From positions 1 through 44,853 of the forward strand of contig JABDBC010000013.1 of NCBI GenBank assembly GCA_013288825.1: a stretch of DNA of 44,853 nucleotides, written 5' to 3'. Below the pieces are notes generated by a model. That model saw only the letters and a list, made by a program, of their open reading frames with translations, had not been told where the DNA came from and ran no database searches. Below, one piece after another: positions 7,601 to 15,000 of this stretch. How positions within the stretch are numbered: position 1 is the first letter of the stretch; every line of letters starts with the position of its first letter. The stretch comes from Chlamydiota bacterium (GTDB lineage Bacteria > Chlamydiota > Chlamydiia > Chlamydiales > Parachlamydiaceae). A program made the position numbers and the translations under genes.

Positions 7601-8761
7601 CTAAAAGCGCAATTGAGCTGGGGTGATTTCATGCTGGTTATCCAGAACAATGGTGCGTTCAATGATATTTGCAAGCTCCCGAATATTTCCAGGCCAGGAA
7701 TAAGCCAAGAGGGCTACTTTAGCTTTTGAGCTTAGCGATCGGCAGGGTTTGTTATTTTGCAAACACATTCTCTCTACGAAATATTCTGCTAAAGGAATGA
7801 TGTCCTCACGCCTATTTCTAAGAGGGGGTAAATGGATCGAAACGACATTCAACCGATAGTACAGGTCCTTGCGTAATATCTGCAAGGCAAGTGCGTCTTG
7901 CAAATCTCTATTTGTTGTCGAGATTACTCGTACATCGATATTTACCGATTTGGTGCCGCCCACTCTTTCAAATTCTTGTTCTTGAATGACTCGCAATAAT
8001 TTGGCTTGCAAGCCCACTGAGATCTCTGTCACTTCATCCAAAAGCAAAGTGCCTCCAGAGGCCAGTTCAAATCGCCCCAAATGGCGGAGATTGGCTCCTG
8101 TAAAGGCTCCTTTTTCATGACCGAAAAATTCTGATTCCATCAACGTCTGTGCAATAGCCGCACAGTTTACCTTTATGAAGGGTCTTTTTGTGCGTGGGGA
8201 GGTGTAATGGATTCTTTGTGCAATTACTTCTTTGCCAGTGCCGGACTCCCCTGTTATAAAAATATTGGCGTTGCTATTGGCTATCCGTTCTAGATCTTTT
8301 AAAACACTTTTCATTGCAGGACTTTCTGCAATGATTTTTCGGTTTGTAGAGCATGCTTCGCAGGTGTGCTGGCTTTTAATTTTTAATTGTGAATAGGCTT
8401 CGGCTTTTTCTAAAATTGCCTCGACAGTATCTGAGGAAAAAGGCTTTTGAATATAGTCAAAAGCCCCTAGACGCATTGCCTCAACGCTATTTTCGATAGA
8501 TCCATGACCTGTAGCAATGACGACTATCATATTTGAGTGGAACTCTGACGCTTTTCGCAAAATATCCAGTCCTGATAACTTTGGCATATCCATTTCAGTA
8601 AAGACAAGATCAAAGGAAGAATCTGCCAGCAGCTTCAGGGCCTTATTTCCGCTCTCGGCTAGTACGATGTCAAATTTTGAGGAGGTATTTTTTAAGACCG
8701 TGGAAAGGAAATTGCGAACAGAGCTATCAGGATCAATAATCAATATTTTCTCGATAGGCAT
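7601..8761 (-). CDS. NtrC/AtoC-type sigma54 activator with altered receiver and no DNA-binding domain
   Basis: The 386 residues form a receiver (1-125) and an AAA+ sigma54-interaction domain with Walker A GESGTGKE at 171-178, GAFTGA at 218-223 and Walker B GGTLLLDEV at 236-244, so ATP hydrolysis and sigma54 contact look intact. In the receiver the phosphoacceptor Asp is replaced by Glu56 (FTEMDMP) and one acidic-pocket residue by Pro (IIDPDS); Thr84 and Lys106 remain. The protein ends at ITPAQLRF, straight after the AAA+ lid, without the usual Fis-type helix-turn-helix. GAGGA stands 6 nt before the ATG at 8761; an open frame further upstream is ignored. I recall that the chlamydial homologue CtcC/AtoC also lacks the DNA-binding domain. 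It would act from solution on RpoN promoters, perhaps without phosphorylation. Confidence 0.92.
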   Translation of the reverse strand: MPIEKILIIDPDSSVRNFLSTVLKNTSSKFDIVLAESGNKALKLLADSSFDLVFTEMDMPKLSGLDILRKASEFHSNMIVVIATGHGSIENSVEAMRLGAFDYIQKPFSSDTVEAILEKAEAYSQLKIKSQHTCEACSTNRKIIAESPAMKSVLKDLERIANSNANIFITGESGTGKEVIAQRIHYTSPRTKRPFIKVNCAAIAQTLMESEFFGHEKGAFTGANLRHLGRFELASGGTLLLDEVTEISVGLQAKLLRVIQEQEFERVGGTKSVNIDVRVISTTNRDLQDALALQILRKDLYYRLNVVSIHLPPLRNRREDIIPLAEYFVERMCLQNNKPCRSLSSKAKVALLAYSWPGNIRELANIIERTIVLDNQHEITPAQLRF

Positions 8762-8881
8762 GTGTATTCCTCGTAAGTGGTCATTGAATTTCACGGTAGG
8801 TAGGGATCTTTTTTTCGGCAAGTATAAATGTGAGTTGCAAAAAAAACGAGCTTGGTGCCATAATTCGCTCTTACGATTTAC

Positions 8882-8887
8882 TATAAT
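8882..8887 (+). promoter_or_regulatory. Possible -10 box of rpsD
   Basis: A consensus TATAAT lies 20 nt before the rpsD start codon. No convincing -35 box is seen 16-18 nt upstream. Confidence 0.35.
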
Positions 8888-8907
8888 AAGATCCTTTAGG
8901 AGAACAC

Positions 8908-9528
8908 ATGGCTCGTTATACAGGTAATAAGAACCGAGTTGCCCGCCGCTTTGGGGTAAATATATTTGGCCGCGCTCGCAATCCGATGCTGCATAAACCA
9001 AATCCACCTGGGCAGCATGGGGCTCGTCGTCGAAAGAAATCAGACTTCGGCTTGCAACTTGAAGAAAAGCAGAAGTTAAAGGCAATCTATGGGATGCTCA
9101 GCGAAAGACAACTCGTGAGCTACTATAAGCATGCCGTTAAAAAGTCAGGCAATACAGCTCAAAACTTTGCCGAACTTCTCGAATGCCGATTGGACAATAT
9201 CGCTTATAGATTAAAGTTTGCCAGCACGATTTTTGGTGCGCAACAGTTAGTCTCTCATGGTCATATTTTGGTGAATGGCAAAAAAGTAGACAGACGCTCT
9301 TTCCAAGTTAAACCTGGAATGGTCATCTCGATCAAAGAGAAATCCCGTAAAATGAAGGCTATCAATGAAGCATTGGACAGTGGTAACCGTTCTGTGCCTG
9401 ATTATCTTTCTACTGAACGCGATAACTTCTCAGGTCAATTGTTAGGAATGCCCTCAACAGAGCAAATGCCTTGGCCTATCGAAATTCGCCTTCCAGAAAT
9501 TTGCGACTTCTTAGCTCATAGCACCTAA
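8908..9528 (+). CDS. rpsD: 30S ribosomal protein S4
   Basis: S4 binds 16S rRNA early in 30S assembly. The 206-residue protein starts MARYTGNK and has the PPGQHG motif near residue 30, the conserved LLECRLDN block and an S4 RNA-binding domain (about 92-155: RLDNIAYRLKFA ... HGHILVNGKKVD). AGGAG stands 6 nt before the ATG. It is divergent from the sigma54 activator and followed by a terminator. Unlike in most bacteria, it is not in the rpoA cluster; this also holds for Chlamydia. Confidence 0.98.
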   Translation: MARYTGNKNRVARRFGVNIFGRARNPMLHKPNPPGQHGARRRKKSDFGLQLEEKQKLKAIYGMLSERQLVSYYKHAVKKSGNTAQNFAELLECRLDNIAYRLKFASTIFGAQQLVSHGHILVNGKKVDRRSFQVKPGMVISIKEKSRKMKAINEALDSGNRSVPDYLSTERDNFSGQLLGMPSTEQMPWPIEIRLPEICDFLAHST

Positions 9529-9565
9529 GCTCGCACGACAAAAATTCCCTCCTTTGTTTGTTTTT

Positions 9566-9598
9566 CGGCATCCGCTCTTCGAGTGGGATGCCGTTTTT
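9566..9598 (+). terminator. Rho-independent terminator after rpsD
   Basis: CGGCATCC-type stem pairs with GGGATGCCG across a short loop and is followed by TTTTT. It lies 38 nt after the rpsD stop. Confidence 0.9.
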
Positions 9599-9689
9599 GT
9601 TTTGTGCTACCGGCTTTACAATTGGATTAAACGCATAAGCGCGAAAAAATGCAGTAACATCTGCCGAAAATAAGAATCTTGTGGAAAAA

Positions 9690-9708
9690 ATGTTAACTTT
9701 GTTAACAT
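9690..9708. promoter_or_regulatory. Palindromic operator candidate of the toxin-antitoxin-like pair
   Basis: ATGTTAAC and GTTAACAT form a perfect 8-bp palindrome with a 3-nt centre. It stands about 20 nt before the likely GTG start of the first gene and has the size and place of an autoregulatory binding site for the helix-turn-helix partner encoded second. Confidence 0.55.
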
Positions 9709-9727
9709 GCAATTAAGGAATAGGTCC

Positions 9728-10045
9728 GTGACAAAGAAAAGACCACAGAAGATCGAAATAGTCTTAGAAAGAATTTGGGACTGCCTTCTGACTGGTAAAT
9801 ACATACTGACCAGACATGCCATTGATAGACAAAAAGAACGTTCAATTAATTTGGCTGAAACATTGCATATTCTGAAAACTGGATATGAAGAGAAGAATAA
9901 GACTTGCTTCGACGACAAGCAAAATACATGGAAATATGCGATTAGAGGTAAAACAATACTAAGCTCTAAGGATGTTCGCATTATTATTGCTTTTGAAGAA
10001 GATGGGATGCTAGTTATTACAGTAATGCATGTGGGAGATATATGA
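9728..10045 (+). CDS. DUF4258-type toxin-like protein
   Basis: This is a 105-residue basic protein resembling the DUF4258 family, small proteins often found as the putative toxin of two-gene modules. The visible family features are LTRHAIDRQKERSI near residue 30, a short central helix and a beta-rich C-terminus (RGKTILSSKDVRIIIAFEEDGMLVITVMHVGDI). The GTG at 9728 is preferred because AAGGA stands 8 nt upstream; the in-frame ATG at 9707 falls inside the palindrome at 9690-9708 and has no SD. The TGA overlaps the ATG of the next gene by 4 nt (ATGA), so the two are translationally coupled. Biochemical activity is not known from the sequence. Confidence 0.7.
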   Translation: MTKKRPQKIEIVLERIWDCLLTGKYILTRHAIDRQKERSINLAETLHILKTGYEEKNKTCFDDKQNTWKYAIRGKTILSSKDVRIIIAFEEDGMLVITVMHVGDI

Positions 10046-10497
10046 ACAAATCAAAAAGAAGAGACACATTCATCTATGAAGGATTGGGTTTTCCCATTCG
10101 CTTAGTGAATGTCCCGCTAAGGAAAGTCTTTGGAGAATGGGCAATTGACATAAACTTCAACACGCTTCAAGAAGTTGTTCTTCGTATGCTGGCGACAAAA
10201 TCCACACATTTAACTGGACCAGAAATTAGGTTTATCATTGATTACTTCGAGATGTCATATCGAGATTTTGCTAAGCTGTTTGGTGTTTCTCATGTTGCAG
10301 TTGTGAAATGGGAAAAAGAGCTATCTAAAATGAATCCAAGTACAGAAGCATATCTTCGCCTTTATATCCTCAATTATTTAAAGGTAAATGATAAAGAATT
10401 CAGAAAGCTTTATTTGACAATAAATCCAGAAAATTTAGCCAATTTTGAAAATGAAAATATTCCTTTAGAGATTGATGCTGATAAAATAGCTTGTTAG
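10042..10497 (+). CDS. Helix-turn-helix antitoxin-like regulator
   Basis: This 151-residue protein has a helix-turn-helix of the MqsA/HigA type at about 58-95 (LTGPEIRFIIDYFEMS ... FAKLFGVSHVAVVKWEKE). There are no CxxC zinc-ribbon residues in its N-terminal part, so it is not a classical MqsA. It overlaps the DUF4258 gene by 4 nt and should form a pair with it, binding the toxin and repressing through the palindrome at 9690-9708. Toxin-first order is less common for type II modules but is known for MqsRA and HigBA. The antitoxin role is inferred from this arrangement. Confidence 0.7.
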   Translation: MNKSKRRDTFIYEGLGFPIRLVNVPLRKVFGEWAIDINFNTLQEVVLRMLATKSTHLTGPEIRFIIDYFEMSYRDFAKLFGVSHVAVVKWEKELSKMNPSTEAYLRLYILNYLKVNDKEFRKLYLTINPENLANFENENIPLEIDADKIAC

Positions 10498-10587
10498 AGA
10501 TATTTAGAGCCCCCTCTGTCCTAATATGCCCACAAAAAGTGCGGAAATGCCTCGAACACGACTTTCTGTTTCATGGTTCATAATTAG

Positions 10588-10616
10588 TTGATTTACATTC
10601 TTAACTATGTTATCGT
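10588..10616 (+). promoter_or_regulatory. Possible sigma70-type promoter
   Basis: TTGATT and TATCGT stand 17 nt apart in an AT-rich stretch, 34 nt before the next start codon. Match to consensus is moderate. Confidence 0.35.
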
Positions 10617-10649
10617 TTAATATTTAAAACAATTCTGGAGATCATTTTT

Positions 10650-11435
10650 ATGAAGAAAAGATTTGTATTACTTTTTATCTTGATAGCTTGCCACCTAAAT
10701 ATGCTTCAGGCTGAGTCAGCTGTTCCGCATATAGGTTTTACCATAGATTTGAATGGCACGATCATGCAACGAGACGATTTAGATTTTGGATATCTTCTTG
10801 CAGATGGTAGTGACGAAGAGATTCAGAACACCATCTTTGTCTCATTTAGACGATTTCTCCAATTTCTTGAGGAACTGAAAGTAGAAGGAAAACTGACCTA
10901 CCACATTGCCTTCAACAGCTATTGTAAGACTCCTGAAGTATTTCCTCTCAGTGCAGAACTCTTAAGTCGCGCATTGAAACAAGAAATAAAAATGGGTCAT
11001 CTAGACGAAAATAATAGTCTCTATGTTGTAGACGATAAGCAGCCCATTACTTCTCCAGAAGCGATTTTAGACTTTCTTAAAAGCAACACATTGACAATAA
11101 TGCGTGGCAGCTTTGTGCGCTGGCAGAAACATGGATATCTCTCTGAAGGAGGAAAACCTCTTTTCATGAACACTAGCGCTGGATTATTTGGCATTGGATG
11201 GGATGATAATCTTAAAGTGCCTAAATGGGGTAACGACGTTTTTATTTTTCAACCACTCACCCCGCAGGGCGAACCAATTCCTTATGAGCAGGCAGAGACA
11301 TGGTGCACTATGGTCAATACAGTAGATTCCATGACGAACGAGAATTACTTTATTGAATTATTTATTGATACGATCCAGAGAAATCAGGAAAAATATCCTG
11401 AGTTAGGACAAATTCTTAGCGGGCAAAATCCTTAG
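10650..11435 (+). CDS. Exported protein with a HAD-like motif, function unknown
   Basis: The 261-residue protein has a signal peptide (residues 1-22, ending LQAES). Directly after it comes HIGFTIDLNGTIM, which resembles HAD motif I (DxDGT) with the second Asp replaced by Asn, so a HAD-like fold is possible but catalysis is doubtful. The rest (HIAFNSYCKTPEVF, YVVDDKQPITSPEAI, DNLKVPKWGND) includes a possible motif IV region but gives no further match. GGAG stands 9 nt before the ATG. It stands alone, between the toxin-antitoxin-like pair and a long palindrome. It may be a secreted lineage-specific protein. Confidence 0.6.
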   Translation: MKKRFVLLFILIACHLNMLQAESAVPHIGFTIDLNGTIMQRDDLDFGYLLADGSDEEIQNTIFVSFRRFLQFLEELKVEGKLTYHIAFNSYCKTPEVFPLSAELLSRALKQEIKMGHLDENNSLYVVDDKQPITSPEAILDFLKSNTLTIMRGSFVRWQKHGYLSEGGKPLFMNTSAGLFGIGWDDNLKVPKWGNDVFIFQPLTPQGEPIPYEQAETWCTMVNTVDSMTNENYFIELFIDTIQRNQEKYPELGQILSGQNP

Positions 11436-11487
11436 GCCACTAATTACTCCCTTTTCTGTCGCCGGTAACGGATACGCATCAGGCTAA

Positions 11488-11751
11488 TCCAAAGATTTTT
11501 ACCCCAGAGATCACAGAGCCCACAGAGAGAAAAAGAGAGGTGGAATGGACGTAATGGAGGAATGGATGTTAATGGACATGGACGGTAGTGGACAGTAATG
11601 GACCATAATGGACGGTAATGGACAATAATGCATCGTCTATTATGGTCCATTATCGTCCACTATGGTCCATTACTGTCCATATCCATTACGTCCATTCTTC
11701 CATTACGTCCATTCCACCCCTCTTCTTCTCTCTGTGGTAAAAATCTTTGGA
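11488..11751. repeat. 264-nt composite inverted repeat (module D shell around TAATGGAC module C)
   Basis: The outer shell TCCAAAGATTTTTACC plus CAGAGATCACAGAG-type words encloses a degenerate tandem of about 10-nt words (TAATGGACGG, TAATGGACAA, TAATGGACCA, TAATGGAGG), with the inverted set on the other arm and a turn near 11625. The shell is the same CACAGAG module as at 17233, 30688 and 39821. The inner words recur as a small hairpin at 43974-44013. The match is imperfect in the middle because the words slip. Confidence 0.88.
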
Positions 11752-12082
11752 CTAGCGTGATACAAGTCCACTACTGCCCACCTGAAGCGGCGCTCAAACT
11801 CCTGTCGCGAAGGCGCATGTTAGGAATATTTAATAGCTCCATTAAAGCACTCCATTATTCACTGCCATAATTAGCACTATAAAAATATGGTTCTTCGGAA
11901 TTATGCCGACTTCGGCATAATTCCCAAAAACCAAAAATATTGAATTAAATGCACTTAATGTTAATATAAAAATATAAGTACCCTGTTTTTCAATTTTTAG
12001 AAAAAACAAATAAAAACAATAATTTCTCTCGAGTTTAGGGTTAAAGAAACCATGCGAATGGTTAAATAGCAGGGGTGTCTCG
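11752..12082. other. AT-rich intergenic region with a small hairpin
   Basis: No gene is seen. A perfect 13-bp hairpin with a 2-nt loop lies at 11897-11924 (GGAATTATGCCGA and its complement). An 18-nt word (CTCAAACTCCTGTCGCGA, 11793-11810) is identical to one at the 3' end of murJ (28502-28519). The 3' half is very AT-rich and probably carries the promoter of the next gene. Confidence 0.6.
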
Positions 12083-15000
12083 ATGTCAAAAAAAATTTTA
12101 GGGTATAAAATTAACGATAAAGCTCTTTATGTAGGTGAGTATACAGTTGTCTATACTGGGCTCCGCAATGCTGATAATTCACCAATCGTCGTTAAAATGC
12201 TCAAAGAAGAACACCCCTCCCTCGATCTAATCGCCCATTTTAAGCATGAATATGAAATTGCTAAACTTTTTAATGCCGTACAGGATATTGTTCAAGTATT
12301 TTCATTGGAACAAGATGGAAATAATTATGCCATTGTGATGGAAAATATTAATTTCTCAACTTTATCTGAGGTCATTGAAAGGAAAAAAAAATTCAACTTG
12401 GAAGATTTTCTTAATCTGGCAATTCCAATGGCCGAGGGGCTGGGACACGTTCATAAAAATAACATTATCCATATGGATATCAATCCAAACAATATCATGT
12501 GCGATTATCCTGCCATGAAAATCAAAATTATTGACTTTGGCCTTTCTGATGCCCTCCCAAAAGAAAGAGCACAAATTGTTAGTCCAAATGCGTTAAAGGG
12601 GACTCTGTCCTATCTTTCTCCCGAACAAACCGGACGCATGAACCGTGGGATAGACTACCGGACAGATTATTACTCCTTGGGCGTTACATTTTATCAAATG
12701 TTGACCGGAGGGCTTCCCTTCGTAACAGATGATCCTATGCAGCTTGTTCATTATCATATTGCTGCCATTCCCAAATCACCCAAGGCCATTGATTCCTCTA
12801 TCCCGGAGGTAGTTTCCGATGTTGTAATGAAGCTATTAGCCAAGAATGCTGAAGATCGATATCAAAACGTCAATGGATTGATTGCCGACTTGCAAGAATG
12901 TCGGAACAGGTTACAATGTACTGGAAAAATAGATCCCTTTTCTCTCGGCATTCATGACTTGTTTAACCAATTCCAAATACCTGAAAAGTTATATGGGCGC
13001 GAAAATGAACTAAATGCATTATTGAATACCTATGAACGAGTCGTACAAGGCAAAGCGGAACTTTTATTAGTTGCCGGGTATTCGGGCATTGGAAAAACAG
13101 CACTTGTACATGAAATTCATAAAACCATTTTAGCTAGACACGGTTATTTTATATCAGGTAAATTCGATCAGTTTAAAAAAAACATACCCTATTCAGCCAT
13201 AGTTCAGGCTTTTGATGATTTTGTCCAACAAATTTTAACAGAATCTGAAGAAAAAATTGACAAGCTGCGTCACAAAATCATGAGCGCAGTCCAAGACTCT
13301 GGACAGCTTATTTTAGATCTCATCCCAAGTTTTGCGTCCATTATTGGCAAGCAACCGGAAATCCCCGTTTTAGGCCCTATTGAAAACCAAAACCGCCTTA
13401 ATTTCGTTTTTCAAAACTTGATTAAAGCAGTAGCAAGCAGCGAAAACCCCCTTGTTATTTTTTTAGATGATTTACAATGGGCCGATCTTGCTTCCCTGAA
13501 GATGATTGAAACTCTGCTACTTAGCCCCGATTGTCAATATCTTTTCATTATTGGCGCCTATCGCAATAACGAGGTCGGGGTAGAACATCCCCTGATGCAA
13601 ACCTTGGAAAAATTAAAGAAAAGGGAAATTCTTTGCGAATCTATTGACGTCGGTCCGTTGACTTTGGAGGCTGTTTCTGAATTAATCGCTGATTCTCTTC
13701 ATCAAGATTTAAAGAGCGTTCAACCCCTTGCTGGATTGTGCTATGAAAAGACTGGGGGCAATCCTTTTTTTCTTATTCAATTACTGCTTACTCTTTATAA
13801 AGAACAGTTGATTGTATTTGATCTTTCTATAAACAGATGGATTTGGGATTTTAATAAAATCAAAGAAATAAAGATTTCAGATAATGTCGTTCAGTTGATG
13901 GTAAATAAAATTGGAGAATTGGCACCTGATACGCAAAAAGCATTGCAGCTGGCTGCTTTTCTTGGCAATCAATTTGACCTTGAGACTCTAGCTGCGATAA
14001 GCGCAAAAGATTCCACAGTCATTTTGCAAGAGTTAAATGAGGCTTTGCGAGAAGGTTATATTATTAGCTCAGGGAATGCTTCTTATGCGACGCGCTTTTA
14101 TTTCGCCCATGACCGCATTCAACAGGCCGCCTATTCTATGGTTGAAGAAGACCAACGAATTCTGATCCATACTGAGATCGCACGTTTGTTGCTTAAAAAA
14201 GCTACAACGAAAAAATTGGAGGAAAAACTTTTTGATATCGTGAACCATTATGACCTCGCGATTGAGCAAGGAATCCCTGACAATATTATCGACATAAAAG
14301 AAAAAAGAAACATCGCTGAATTAAATTTGAAGGCTTCTCAGGCAGCGAGTAGTGCAGCAGCCTTTGAGCTGGCTTTAAAGTATGTCGAATACGGGTTAAG
14401 ATGCGTGCAAAACGAATCGTGGAAGAATGATTATGCGCTGATGTTTGGGTTATATTCAGCTGCTACTGAAGTCTCCTATTTAAACGGTAAATTTGACCTG
14501 TTTGAAAAATATGCAGAAATATCTATTGAAAATGCTGCAACCCTTATTGATAAGATTAAAATTATGGAATTAAAGATATTGGCCTATTCTGCTCAGACAA
14601 AACAAGAAGAGGCAATTAAAATAGGCATAGAGGCTATTGATTCTTTAGGATTGAAATTACCTATACATCCAACATTGATCAATATTTTTATAGCAATGGC
14701 AAAGTTAAAATTTATCATGATCGGAAAAAGTATAGCTAGTCTAGAAAATCTTCCAGTTTTAACTAATCAAAAACTTGCACTGATCATCCGGTTAACAAAT
14801 TTTATAATACCTGCACTCGTTCATACAAACCATAAATTATTAATGTTAATCACTTTAGAGGCTGCTTATTTATCGCTTCAACATGGGTTAAGTGGATATT
14901 CAGCAACTATTTTTCTTTCTTACGGCATCATAAATGTCACAGTTTTAAACCAAATAAATGTCGGTTATGAATGGGGCAAACTCGCCTTGAAAGTAGTAAG

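Noticed and set aside
8840-8880. Sigma54-type -24/-12 promoter before rpsD (TTGG ... CGC)
   Set aside because: The spacing between the GG and GC pairs is off by one and the remaining bases match poorly.
8762-9085. 108-codon N-terminal extension of the sigma54 activator
   Set aside because: It runs antisense into rpsD, while the ATG at 8761 has a good SD and starts a complete receiver domain.
11444-11870. Open frames across the TAATGGAC palindrome
   Set aside because: Repeat-derived low-complexity peptides without start signals or homology.
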